A stretch of 64,000 nt of DNA. It comes from Cryomorpha ignava (lineage in GTDB: Bacteria; Bacteroidota; Bacteroidia; Flavobacteriales_D; Cryomorphaceae). Made by a program: the position numbers and the translations under genes. Within the stretch, counting starts at the first letter, position 1. Each line of letters opens with the position of its first letter. Location: positions 124,001-188,000 of the forward strand of contig NZ_JAAGVY010000003.1 in NCBI RefSeq assembly GCF_010686655.1, read 5' to 3'. Positions 27,702 through 36,051 of the stretch are shown here, piece by piece. The notes under the pieces were generated by a model, which saw only the letters and a list, made by a program, of their open reading frames with translations, was not told the origin of the DNA and did no database searches.

Positions 27702-29003
27702 ATGCAGCAAAAGCCACGCCTCGGATTTTGGGAAATTTGGAATATGAGTTTTGGATTCCTCGGAATTCAATTTGGTTTTGCACTTCAAAATGCCAATGTA
27801 AGTCGCATATTTGAAACACTTGGTGCCAGTAAAGATGCCCTGCCTATTCTTTGGCTCGCTGCGCCCGTAACAGGTTTGCTCGTGCAGCCAATAGTCGGCT
27901 ATTATAGCGACCGCACCTGGAACAAGCTCGGTAGAAGGAGGCCGTTCTTTCTCGCCGGCGCCATTCTCGCTTCGTTTGCACTTATCGTTATGCCCAATAG
28001 TCCCACTCTGTGGATTGCCGCCGGTACGCTTTGGCTCATGGATGGTTCTATCAATATTTCAATGGAACCATTCCGTGCTTTTGTAGGCGACAAATTACCG
28101 GATGATCAGCGCACAAAAGGTTTTGCCATGCAGAGCTTTTTTATCGGTACCGGTGCAGTAATCGCTTCGATGCTTCCCTATATTTTTACCAATTGGTTTG
28201 GTGTGAGTAATACAGCACCCGAAGGTATTATTCCCGATTCGGTACGTTACTCATTCTATATTGGAGCAGCAGCGTTTCTGGGGGCTGTGATATACACGAT
28301 TGTTAAAACCAAAGAATATCCGCCGGAAGATATGGAAGCATTTCTGGCAGAGAAAGCTGAAAAGAAAGGAGTGTTTAGTGGATTGAAAGAAGCTTTTCTC
28401 GGTATTTTCTCAATGCCAAAAACCATGAAGCAGCTGGCATTCGTTCAGTTCTTTTCCTGGTTTGCGCTTTTCGCCATGTGGATTTATACAACGAGCGGCG
28501 TTACCAGTCATATTTATGGAACCGACGATACCACATCGGCATTATATAATGAAGGAGCCGATTGGGTTGGTGTTCTTTTCGCTATTTACAATGGCGTGGC
28601 TGCAATTTTTGCTTTTATACTACCTGTATTTGCCAAACTTACCAATCGAAAAATTACCCATTTGGTTTGCCTTTTCGCCGGTGGAATTGGGCTGATTTCC
28701 ATTTTTTACATAACCGATCCTGCTATGCTTTTTCTTCCAATGATAGGTGTGGGAATAGCCTGGTCAAGTATACTCTCCATGCCTTATGCCATGCTGGCGG
28801 GTGCCTTGCCGGCAAATAAAATGGGCTATTATATGGGAGTTTTCAATTTCTTTATCGTCATTCCACAGATTGTGGCTGCAAGTATTTTGGGCTACTTACT
28901 CAAAACATTTTTCGGCAATGATTCGATTTATGCTTTGATAATTGGCGGAGTTGCCATGTTTTTAGCGGGCCTTCTTACGCTGCTTGTTAAGGATACGGAT
29001 TAA
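27702..29003 (+). CDS. MFS sugar transporter (SLC45/GPH-like), probably maltose or glucose importer
   Basis: 433-aa inner-membrane permease with about 12 transmembrane helices. The cytoplasmic loop between TM2 and TM3 carries YYSDRTWNKLGRRRPF (about residues 66-81), the MFS motif of sugar:cation symporters related to sucrose/maltose carriers. It lies between the glycolytic mgsA-fba-pgi run and a GH13 gene, so uptake of maltose or short maltodextrins is likely; proton coupling is inferred from the family. It is the only sugar transporter seen near the amylases. A terminator precedes it and a 7-nt repeat array starts 8 nt after its stop. Confidence 0.85.
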   Translation: MQQKPRLGFWEIWNMSFGFLGIQFGFALQNANVSRIFETLGASKDALPILWLAAPVTGLLVQPIVGYYSDRTWNKLGRRRPFFLAGAILASFALIVMPNSPTLWIAAGTLWLMDGSINISMEPFRAFVGDKLPDDQRTKGFAMQSFFIGTGAVIASMLPYIFTNWFGVSNTAPEGIIPDSVRYSFYIGAAAFLGAVIYTIVKTKEYPPEDMEAFLAEKAEKKGVFSGLKEAFLGIFSMPKTMKQLAFVQFFSWFALFAMWIYTTSGVTSHIYGTDDTTSALYNEGADWVGVLFAIYNGVAAIFAFILPVFAKLTNRKITHLVCLFAGGIGLISIFYITDPAMLFLPMIGVGIAWSSILSMPYAMLAGALPANKMGYYMGVFNFFIVIPQIVAASILGYLLKTFFGNDSIYALIIGGVAMFLAGLLTLLVKDTD

Positions 29004-29011
29004 ACTTTTTG

Positions 29012-29123
29012 AGTCGCTAGTCTCTAGTCGCTAGTCTCTAGTCGCTAGTCTCTAGTCGCTAGTCTCTAGTCGCTAGTCTCTAGTCGCTAGTCTCTAGTCG
29101 CTAGTCACGAGTCGCTAGTCACG
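29012..29123. repeat. Sixteen-copy heptanucleotide array (AGTCGCT/AGTCTCT)
   Basis: Sixteen 7-nt units fill exactly 112 nt. AGTCGCT and AGTCTCT alternate for thirteen units, then AGTCACG, AGTCGCT, AGTCACG follow; a degenerate AGCCGCC comes next. It begins 8 nt after the MFS gene. The unit is shared with 9060-9094. Confidence 0.92.
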
Positions 29124-29440
29124 AGCCGCCGCTGCGAAGGGTATCCACCCTTCGCCAATTATTGTGATGACGTATTTTGAACATAGTCCGAAAGGACGCC
29201 CAGGCTAGCGTCCCGTTGAAAACCCGTAAAAACCAAAGGTTGGGGCTAGGCTGATTTTCTTCTGGCCTCTCGCCAGGCTTTCTGTTTCATAGATGGATTT
29301 TGCAAATTCACAGGATGTTTGGATGTGATTTCTAAATGGTTTTAATACCACTAAACCTGGCGAGACACCGGGCAAGGCGTCTCCAACCGGTAAGCTTGGC
29401 GACCGCGAAACCAAAAACCAAGCACCAAAAACCAGAAAAC
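29124..29440. repeat. Hairpin-rich intergenic region with a second heptamer tract
   Basis: No gene supported. A perfect 9-bp hairpin, GCGAAGGGT-ATCC-ACCCTTCGC (29134-29155), and a GGACGC...GCGTCC hairpin near 29195-29215 are visible. Two inversely related stretches (CTCGCCAGG near 29270 and CCTGGCGAG near 29355) flank about 85 nt. Units AACCAAA, AACCAAG, CACCAAA, AACCAGA occupy 29409-29436; the same words occur next to the large array at 63394-63435. The downstream GH13 gene points toward this region and may terminate here. Confidence 0.5.
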
Positions 29441-31318
29441 CTACCTCACTTCCCAGATAAAAGTCTCAAACGGTGCGATTTCTATTTTGTCGTCAATCGC
29501 CTTTTCTTCTCCATTTAAATTCCGAAGGAGGGATTTTCCATCCAGCAATTCTGCATAGTTCGATCTCAAAATAATTCGTTTCTCTTGAGAAGTGTTTACT
29601 GCCACCATCACTAAATCGCTGCCGCTGTGACGAAAATAAACGTACAATCCATCAACGGGTATGAATTGTGTGGTTTTACCTTCATAAATGGCAGCATTGG
29701 TTTTGCGGAAATCGGAAAGCGATTTTATGTAGTCGTAAATTTCATTTTCAACTTCTGATCGACCTTGTGGTGTAAACTTATTGAGTGAGTCGCCCTGCCA
29801 GCCACCCATAAAATCTTCACGTATTTTGCCGTGTCCTTCTGTTTCGCGCATCAGTGTTTCGGTGCCGTAATAAATGCTTGGAATGCCCCGCATGGTAAAC
29901 ATCAGCGCAAGACCCATTTTCATTTTGCGGATATCGCCATTTACATATCCAAAAAACCGCGCCAAATCGTGGTTATCCAAAAAGGTGACCATGTTTTCAG
30001 GCTGTTCGTAAATGTAGTCTGCGGCAAGCGTGTAGTACAGCTTACTTATACCTTCAGTCCAGTTTTGCTCTTTGGTAAGCGCGTCATTAATGGCGTAGTA
30101 TAACTGAAAATCGGTTAACCCATCCAGGGAATTTTCTTCCGGAGCCAATCCATTTCCTATAAACCAGCCCTGAACTGTCGAGCCGTGCACCCACGTTTCT
30201 GCAAAGAGAAAAATATCCGGAAAATCCTCTTTTACCTGCTTAGCCCATTCGCGCATAAAATCTTGGTCGGGATAGGCGTAAGTATCAATCCGTAAGGCAT
30301 CAATTTGGTACTTTTCAATCCACCAAAGCGTTTGCTGAATCAGATATTTTGCCAGAGTCTCATTTTTTTGATTCAAATCGGGCATGTGTTTGTCAAACCA
30401 GCCATCGGTAAAAACGTTTTTTTCATTCGCGGAAGCGTACCTATCCATAAGTAATGGGGCGCGGTAATTCGTGCGGGTATAGGTATTCCAAAAGTGAAAC
30501 CACGAAGAGTCCGGTAAATCTTTAAACAGGTAATGTTCGTTGCCAATGTGGTTATAAACCACATCTTGAATCAATTTCATACCACGGTTGTGCAGCGAGT
30601 CAGAAAGTGCAGCGTAGAGGGCATTTGTACCAAAACGCTTATCAATTTTATAATAATCGGTAAAGGCGTATCCGTGGTAAGATTCCTCGGGTTGGTCATT
30701 TTCGAGCAGTGGGTTTGGCCAGAGTGCGGTCATTCCTAATTCTTGTATATAGTTCAGATTATTGATTATTCCCTGTATATCTCCTCCATGTCTTTCGTAG
30801 GGTTCGGCTCTGTTTGCGCCTGTTTGGTTCATATCTTCAAAGCTGTCGTTGCCGAGATCGCCATTGGCAAATCTATCGGGTGTAATTAAATAAATCGCAT
30901 CTTTTTGATCAAGCCCCCGGTTATGGGCTTTTCGTGCATCGAGTCTGTAATCAACTGCAAACTTCCCGGCCTTTCCGCTACTTTCTATTGTTATCGTTTG
31001 GGGTTTCGCTTTCGCGGAAATGGACAGGTGGAGAACGACATAATTTTTGCCGGGAAGGATATTCACGCTTTTTAGAGTTACGTTTTCTGAATTATTTTTA
31101 ATTGAAAACGAATTTGCAGAAACGCCTTTTTGGTGAATAAGAATTTCAAGATTTTCATCGGCCATTCCCACCCACCAGTTTGGAGGGTCGATGTGTTGAA
31201 ATTGTTTCGATTTGGCTAGTTCGATGTCGCTCTTCTCTGCTCTACACACAAAATTGTCGAATATGAGTAGTGTGAATACAAGGATGAATAAAAACTTATT
31301 TGTTTGATATGTAGTCAT
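29441..31318 (-). CDS. GH13 alpha-amylase, SusA-like neopullulanase/cyclomaltodextrinase
   Basis: 625-aa exported enzyme. Signal peptide of about 28 residues (FLFILVFTLLIFDNFVCRA). N-terminal cyclomaltodextrinase-type domain (about 35-125: PPNWWVGMADENLEILIH), then a GH13 barrel with DVVYNH near 253, ALRIDTYAY near 343 (nucleophile Asp), FAETWV near 372 and FLDNHD near 450; all catalytic residues are in place. C-terminal beta domain to residue 625. The Cys at about 25 is not in a clear lipobox, so a periplasmic location is more likely than a lipoprotein. Divergent from the starch-binding-like gene across 117 nt, so the two are probably controlled together. Confidence 0.92.
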   Translation of the reverse strand: MTTYQTNKFLFILVFTLLIFDNFVCRAEKSDIELAKSKQFQHIDPPNWWVGMADENLEILIHQKGVSANSFSIKNNSENVTLKSVNILPGKNYVVLHLSISAKAKPQTITIESSGKAGKFAVDYRLDARKAHNRGLDQKDAIYLITPDRFANGDLGNDSFEDMNQTGANRAEPYERHGGDIQGIINNLNYIQELGMTALWPNPLLENDQPEESYHGYAFTDYYKIDKRFGTNALYAALSDSLHNRGMKLIQDVVYNHIGNEHYLFKDLPDSSWFHFWNTYTRTNYRAPLLMDRYASANEKNVFTDGWFDKHMPDLNQKNETLAKYLIQQTLWWIEKYQIDALRIDTYAYPDQDFMREWAKQVKEDFPDIFLFAETWVHGSTVQGWFIGNGLAPEENSLDGLTDFQLYYAINDALTKEQNWTEGISKLYYTLAADYIYEQPENMVTFLDNHDLARFFGYVNGDIRKMKMGLALMFTMRGIPSIYYGTETLMRETEGHGKIREDFMGGWQGDSLNKFTPQGRSEVENEIYDYIKSLSDFRKTNAAIYEGKTTQFIPVDGLYVYFRHSGSDLVMVAVNTSQEKRIILRSNYAELLDGKSLLRNLNGEEKAIDDKIEIAPFETFIWEVR

Positions 31319-31376
31319 TTAGGTCTTTTTCGATGATTTGATTGAGCTAAAAATTTTTGATTTGCCTAATTTAGAT

Positions 31377-31404
31377 TAAATTTGTTAGTGTTAAAAGGAC
31401 AATA
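31377..31404 (+). promoter_or_regulatory. Promoter -7 box and weak operator before the starch-binding-like gene
   Basis: TAAATTTG (31377-31384) is a full TAnnTTTG match, with TTTTTG 17 nt upstream. Immediately downstream, over the expected transcription start, lies TAGTGT-N7-ACAATA (31386-31404): the same spacing as the pfkA and MFS palindromes, but only the GTGT/ACA core is kept. Confidence 0.35.
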
Positions 31405-31435
31405 AGTCTTTTTCGAAACCTTAAAAAGTAATAAA

Positions 31436-33139
31436 ATGAAGAAAATTTACCTTTTGGCACTCTCTGCTATTTTCGGTGCATCCGCAATGGCACAGGTGAG
31501 TGTAACATTTCAAGTGGATATGAACGGACAAACCGTTTCTCCAAACGGAGTTCACGTAGCTGGAGCTTGGCAATTGGAAGCCGGATTTCCTGATGATTGG
31601 CAGCCAGGAACTGCTGAAATGACCGATGATAACTTAGATGGAATTTACTCTCTTACAGTAGATGTTCCGCCGGGAACTTACGGCTTTAAATATGTAAATG
31701 GTAATGCATGGGGTAGTGACGAAAATGTCCCAGCGATTGCTAGAATCGGTAATGACCGTGGTTTTGCAGTTACAGGTTGGCATGCGGATAACGGCGGTTT
31801 AACCTTGCCTGCTGTAATTTATGCAGGTGCAGCGCCTGAAGGAATGATTCCTGTTCGATTGGTTACCAATGTTTCTCAGGTAACCGAAGTTTCTCCTCTT
31901 GGTGTTCATGTAGCGGGTGATTTAATTACGCCTACGTGGGAGCCAGAGTATGGAACTGCAATGATGATCAACCCTGATGAGTATGCATATATAACTTATG
32001 TTGATGAGCCTGGTACATATGAATATAAATTTTTTAATGGAGATTTTTGGGGCACGGATGAATGGAATGGATTTGGTCAAGATGAATTACCTTTTTGTGC
32101 GAATGGCGATTTAAATAGAACCTTAGAAGTCGTAGCAGGTGGGGTGTCAACTCCGGCATATTGCTTCGAAGCTTGCGAAACTTGTGCTGAACCAAATGTA
32201 ATTCTCACAGTGGATATGAGTAACGAGACTGTTACAAATGGCGAAGTTTTTGCGGCAGGCTCTTTTAATGGATTTTCTGATGAATTAATGACAGACAATG
32301 GCGACGGCACTTACACTATTGAGCTGCTTTTGTTACCAGGAATTTATCAATTTAAATTTAAAAATGGAAGTGGAGGTTGGGAAAATGTCCCATCATCATG
32401 TCAAGGAGATGGCACAGACAACCGTGATTTTACTGTAGTAGAAGATGAGATTTTTTCTCTTACACGATGCTTTGAGCAATGTGTTGAAGACTGTATTCCA
32501 TATCCGGATCCATCAGACATTACCTTCCGAGTTAACATGGAAGATGTTGCAGCTATTTCACCCGATGGAGTTTGGGTAATGGGTAGTTTTACAGAACCTG
32601 ATTGGCAAGGTGGTGCCACTCAAATGACTGATCTTGATGCCGACGGAATTTATGAAGCAACATTCGAAGGTGTTTCTGGTTCAGCTGACATATCTTATAA
32701 GTTTGCAAATGGTGATCCAAATGTGGTGGCATCTGAAGAAAACGGAAATTTCGCAGCAGGAGGATGTGGAGTTGCTACTGACATTGGTGGCTTTAACAGA
32801 ACTCTGGTAAGAACAGGAGAAGCGATGGTACTTGATATTGTATGTTACAACGCCTGTGTTAATTGCAATTTAGTTGGTTTGGAAGAAATTGGTCTTGGAG
32901 AAGTAAATCTTTTCCCGAATCCATCGAATGGGGTAACTTACTTAGATGTTCAAAATCCAAACGGATATACCTTAATAATGAGTATTGTAGATATCACGGG
33001 TAAAACGGTTCGTGAAAACGTAGTTTTGAATTCAACACGAAACGAAATCAATACTAAAAACCTTAATGCAGGGATTTACTTCCTGAATATTGTAAATGAG
33101 CAGAATGAGCGCTCAGTTTACAAGTTGATGGTGAGATAA
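31436..33139 (+). CDS. Secreted protein with four starch-binding-like repeats and T9SS tail
   Basis: 567 aa. Signal peptide of 19 residues (SAIFGASAMAQ). Four tandem Ig-like/CBM20-48-like modules start near residues 21, 140, 257 and 370. Each holds a V-F-x-V-D/N-M opening strand, an H/V-x-V-A/M-G-x-[W/F] strand and a G-x-Y-x-[F/Y]-K-[F/Y]-x-N-G strand, with paired cysteines after modules 2-4. A type A sorting domain occupies about 490-567. The modules resemble glucan-binding domains of pullulanases, and with the divergent SusA-like amylase a role in holding starch at or outside the cell is likely. It may do the job of SusE/SusF but is exported by T9SS rather than as a lipoprotein. Confidence 0.82.
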   Translation: MKKIYLLALSAIFGASAMAQVSVTFQVDMNGQTVSPNGVHVAGAWQLEAGFPDDWQPGTAEMTDDNLDGIYSLTVDVPPGTYGFKYVNGNAWGSDENVPAIARIGNDRGFAVTGWHADNGGLTLPAVIYAGAAPEGMIPVRLVTNVSQVTEVSPLGVHVAGDLITPTWEPEYGTAMMINPDEYAYITYVDEPGTYEYKFFNGDFWGTDEWNGFGQDELPFCANGDLNRTLEVVAGGVSTPAYCFEACETCAEPNVILTVDMSNETVTNGEVFAAGSFNGFSDELMTDNGDGTYTIELLLLPGIYQFKFKNGSGGWENVPSSCQGDGTDNRDFTVVEDEIFSLTRCFEQCVEDCIPYPDPSDITFRVNMEDVAAISPDGVWVMGSFTEPDWQGGATQMTDLDADGIYEATFEGVSGSADISYKFANGDPNVVASEENGNFAAGGCGVATDIGGFNRTLVRTGEAMVLDIVCYNACVNCNLVGLEEIGLGEVNLFPNPSNGVTYLDVQNPNGYTLIMSIVDITGKTVRENVVLNSTRNEINTKNLNAGIYFLNIVNEQNERSVYKLMVR

Positions 33140-33166
33140 TATTTCCTTTGTTTTTTCTTTACTAAG

Positions 33167-33200
33167 AAGAGCGATCTGTATACAGGTCGCTCTTTTTTTT
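33167..33200 (+). terminator. Rho-independent terminator
   Basis: AAGAGCGA-t-CTG / CAG-g-TCGCTCTT hairpin with TATA loop, followed by a run of Ts, 28 nt after the starch-binding-like gene. The rest of the gap to 33495 holds no supported gene; a short CCCC-N6-GGGG hairpin lies near 33230. Confidence 0.85.
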
Positions 33201-33495
33201 AATTCCACAGTTTTTAGATGAATCAATCCCCACTTTCGGGGAATTTTATATTCAGTTTTTAATATTTTACATTCCCCTATTTCATCTATTTTTTAATTTC
33301 AGACGACTACGTCAGTCAAATTCTCCTTTTTGAAGCAGTCTGTAAAATATTATTAGTTAGCCTTTTAAATACTGTTTTGATTGAAATATTGAACAGAAAT
33401 TGGTGCTCCGTCTATTTGTATATTTATTAGGAATACAATTTTCGGTATTGCATTTGCCTAACTAAAACCATATTAACCATCAAAAATAAAATATT

Positions 33496-33651
33496 ATGAT
33501 TACATGGATTATAGTCTTCGCAGTATTAGCACTCATATTTGCCGTATTAGGCTTTGGAGGAATTGCTAGTGGATTTGCAAGTATTGCAAAAATCATTTTT
33601 TACATCTTTCTAGTTGTACTTATAATTACACTTATCTCAAGTGCCTTTTAG
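33496..33651 (+). CDS. DUF1328 family small membrane protein (YtjA-like)
   Basis: 51-aa protein, ATG 33496 to TAG 33651. The sequence opens MITWIIVFAVLALIFAVLGF and continues GGIASGFASIAKIIFYIFLVVLIITL: two transmembrane helices separated by the conserved GFGGIAxGxAxIAKI segment of DUF1328. Members are short inner-membrane proteins found across bacteria, often linked to envelope stress; no biochemical role is established. It has its own terminator (33680-33726). The length matches the family (50-60 aa). Confidence 0.88.
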   Translation: MITWIIVFAVLALIFAVLGFGGIASGFASIAKIIFYIFLVVLIITLISSAF

Positions 33652-33679
33652 GTAATTTAGAAAACCAATAAAACTATTA

Positions 33680-33726
33680 AACCCTTCTCATCCGAGACAT
33701 CACTGTCCGGAGGGGAAGGGTTTTTT
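33680..33726 (+). terminator. Terminator after the DUF1328 gene, possibly bidirectional
   Basis: AACCCTTC (33680-33687) pairs with GAAGGGTT (33715-33722), with an inner TCCG/CGGA stem and a T6 tract. A second hairpin, TTCGAAG-ATAC-CTTCGAA (33740-33757), lies between it and the convergent lpdA stop and may end lpdA transcription. Confidence 0.75.
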
Positions 33727-33769
33727 AAATGGTGTTTTTTTCGAAGATACCTTCGAAAAATATCAAAAT

Positions 33770-35158
33770 TTAAATATGAATTACCTCATCATAAGCTGCT
33801 GCAGCGGCTTCCATAATTGCCTCGCTCATAGTAGGGTGAGGGTGAATGGTTTTAATGATTTCGTGTCCTGTAGTTTCAAGTTTTCGGATAGAAACCAATT
33901 CGGCAACCATTTCGGTAACATTAGCGCCTATCATATGGCCGCCCAATAGCTCACCGTATTTAGCATCGAAAATAAGCTTTACAAATCCATCGCTGTGGCC
34001 GGCTGCTTTCGCTTTTCCGGAAGCTGAAAATGGGAATTTTCCAACTTTTATTTCATGGCCGGCTGCTTTCGCTTCTGCCTCTGTCATACCCACGCTTGCC
34101 ACTTCGGGCATACAATAGGTACAACTTGGAATGTTGCCATAGTCAATCGGCTCAACTTTCTCGCCTTTAATCTTCTCAACACATAAAATTCCTTCGGCGC
34201 TGGCTACGTGTGCCAAAGCCGGCCCCGGAATGCAATCGCCGATGGCGTAGTATCCGGGAATATTGGTTTTATAATATTCGTCAACAGTAATAAAACCACG
34301 ATCTGTAGCAATGCCCACTTCAGCCAGGCCAATTTTTTCGGTGTTTGGGGTTACGCCTACTGCGCTAAGTACTACATCGCATTCTACTACTTCAGTACCT
34401 TTCTTTGTTTTAACGTGTACTTTACAGCCAGTTCCCGAAGTGTCAACTTTATCTACACTGCTGCCAAGCATTATTTTAATGCCATTTTTCTTGAAAGTTC
34501 GGGCAAGTTGTTTTGAAACTTCCTCATCTTCGCGCGGCACCACATTGTCTAGAAATTCCACAATGGTTACTTCTGTACCTAAGGTGCTGTAGAAATATGC
34601 AAATTCACAACCTATTGCACCACTTCCCATAACAACCATTTTCTTGGGTTGCTTCTCCAGTGACATGGCTTTGCGGTATTCTATTATTTTCTTTCCGTCT
34701 AGCTTAATGTTCGGCAATTCTTTGGCGCGAGCTCCGGTTGCAATAATAATGTTTTCGCCTTCTACCGTGCTTTTCTTGCCGTCGTTATCAGTAACTTCAA
34801 TTTTTTTACCGGGCTTAAGCATTCCTTCGCCCATTATTACATCTACTTTATTCTTTTTCAGAAGAAAAGTAACGCCTTTGTTCATTCCGTCGGCTACGCC
34901 GCGGCTGCGTTTGATGATTTCACCAAAATCTGCTTTTGGCGAAGCTATTGAAATGCCGTAATCTGCAGCATGGTTTATATAATCAAAAACATTTGCGCTT
35001 TTTATAAGTGCTTTGGTAGGAATACAGCCCCAGTTTAGGCATATACCACCCAATGATTCGCGTTCTATTACAGCGGTTTTGAGTCCAAGCTGGCTTGCGC
35101 GAATGGCAGCTACATACCCTCCCGGGCCACTACCTAAAACTATAACGTCGTATTTCAT
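33770..35158 (-). CDS. lpdA: Dihydrolipoyl dehydrogenase
   Basis: E3 flavoenzyme of the pyruvate and 2-oxoglutarate dehydrogenase complexes and glycine cleavage system; reoxidises dihydrolipoamide and makes NADH. 462 aa, normal length. FAD loop GSGPGGYVAA (residues 9-18), redox disulfide Cys40/Cys45 in GGICLNWGC, NAD loop MGSGAIGCEFAYFY near 180, and the C-terminal HPHPTMSEA with the active-site His-Glu pair. It stands alone, with no E1/E2 genes nearby. An inverted repeat, GTGAAT-N9-ATTCAC (35219-35239), lies 61 nt before the start. Confidence 0.97.
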   Translation of the reverse strand: MKYDVIVLGSGPGGYVAAIRASQLGLKTAVIERESLGGICLNWGCIPTKALIKSANVFDYINHAADYGISIASPKADFGEIIKRSRGVADGMNKGVTFLLKKNKVDVIMGEGMLKPGKKIEVTDNDGKKSTVEGENIIIATGARAKELPNIKLDGKKIIEYRKAMSLEKQPKKMVVMGSGAIGCEFAYFYSTLGTEVTIVEFLDNVVPREDEEVSKQLARTFKKNGIKIMLGSSVDKVDTSGTGCKVHVKTKKGTEVVECDVVLSAVGVTPNTEKIGLAEVGIATDRGFITVDEYYKTNIPGYYAIGDCIPGPALAHVASAEGILCVEKIKGEKVEPIDYGNIPSCTYCMPEVASVGMTEAEAKAAGHEIKVGKFPFSASGKAKAAGHSDGFVKLIFDAKYGELLGGHMIGANVTEMVAELVSIRKLETTGHEIIKTIHPHPTMSEAIMEAAAAAYDEVIHI

Positions 35159-35218
35159 TTCGGTTCTTTTTTTCTCATTATTGCGGTGCGAAATTAAGAA
35201 TAATCCCGACTTTTAAAG

Positions 35219-35239
35219 GTGAATACGGCCACGATTCAC
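35219..35239 (-). promoter_or_regulatory. Inverted repeat upstream of lpdA
   Basis: GTGAAT-ACGGCCACG-ATTCAC, perfect 6-bp arms. The position suits an operator, but no -7 box was recognised and no second copy was seen in the window. Confidence 0.2.
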
Positions 35240-35407
35240 ATCAATTGGGTCAAATGAGATTGTCAAAGAGAGCGGCTATTCGTCAATCTGCCAGCTCTGC
35301 GGTTTGATTTCTGACAATTTTATTTTATGCTCAACAATTATTTCCTTTTGGGATGGCATTTTCTGAAATAATTAAATCAAATTTGTTAAGTACCAAATTC
35401 TACAAGA

Positions 35408-35953
35408 ATGAACCAAGTAACTTCAAACCTGTCAATTCGCGAAATCCGCGAGTCAGACATATCGCTCATTGCGGACTATTGGTTAAAATCTGATCTTGAA
35501 TTTCTAAAGAGTCTTGGTGTAGATTTGAAGAAATTACCCGAAAGGGAAGGCCTTACCACCATGCTGAAAAAGCAAATTGCGCTGCCTTATTCAGAAAAAC
35601 AATCGCTGGCATTAATTTGGGAAAATGATAAAAAACCCATTGGCCATTGCAATGTTAATGGAATTAATTTCGGAAAAGAAGCCACAATGCACCTCCATCT
35701 CTGGAATGTTGAGAACAGAAAAAAAGGAATTGGGGTGTGTCTTTTAAAGCAATCTATTCCCTTTTTTTTCGAAAAACTCAATCTGGAAACCCTGTGGTGC
35801 GAGCCTTACGCGCATAATCCTGCACCGAATAAAACGCTGATGAAGGCTGGGTTTGAATTTGTAAAACGCTATGTTACAATTCCGGGGTCGCTCAATTTTG
35901 AGCAGGAAGTAAATCGGTACCGTTTTCTAATGAGATCTGGAGATGAAAATTGA
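35408..35953 (+). CDS. GNAT family N-acetyltransferase
   Basis: 181-aa cytosolic acetyltransferase of the GNAT superfamily, RimJ/RimL-like. Beta strands and the acetyl-CoA loop are recognisable: LHLWNVENRKKGIGVCLLKQ (about residues 96-115) contains the R/K-x-x-G-x-G/I-x pattern, followed by NPAPNKTLMKAGFEFVKRY (about 140-158), the typical RimJ/L N-x2-S/N-x3-L-x-K-x-GF segment. It acetylates a protein N-terminus or a small amine; which one cannot be told. Monocistronic between lpdA and pyrR. Confidence 0.85.
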   Translation: MNQVTSNLSIREIRESDISLIADYWLKSDLEFLKSLGVDLKKLPEREGLTTMLKKQIALPYSEKQSLALIWENDKKPIGHCNVNGINFGKEATMHLHLWNVENRKKGIGVCLLKQSIPFFFEKLNLETLWCEPYAHNPAPNKTLMKAGFEFVKRYVTIPGSLNFEQEVNRYRFLMRSGDEN

Positions 35954-36033
35954 ACTATTTCAGGTGAATTTAAATAAAGCCAATGCCGTAGGTAGATTTG
36001 AGACCGGCGTTTAAAATATTCCAACCATCTTAT

Positions 36034-36041
36034 TATATTTG
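36034..36041 (+). promoter_or_regulatory. -7 box of pyrR, implying a nearly leaderless transcript
   Basis: TATATTTG matches TAnnTTTG and ends 10 nt before the pyrR ATG, so transcription would start within a few nucleotides of the start codon. No attenuator hairpin fits in such a leader. Confidence 0.45.
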
Positions 36042-36051
36042 ACCCCGCGCA

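Noticed and set aside
29441-31318. Lipoprotein SusG-type surface amylase
   Set aside because: No clear lipobox and an N-terminal cyclomaltodextrinase domain, which fit a SusA-like enzyme.
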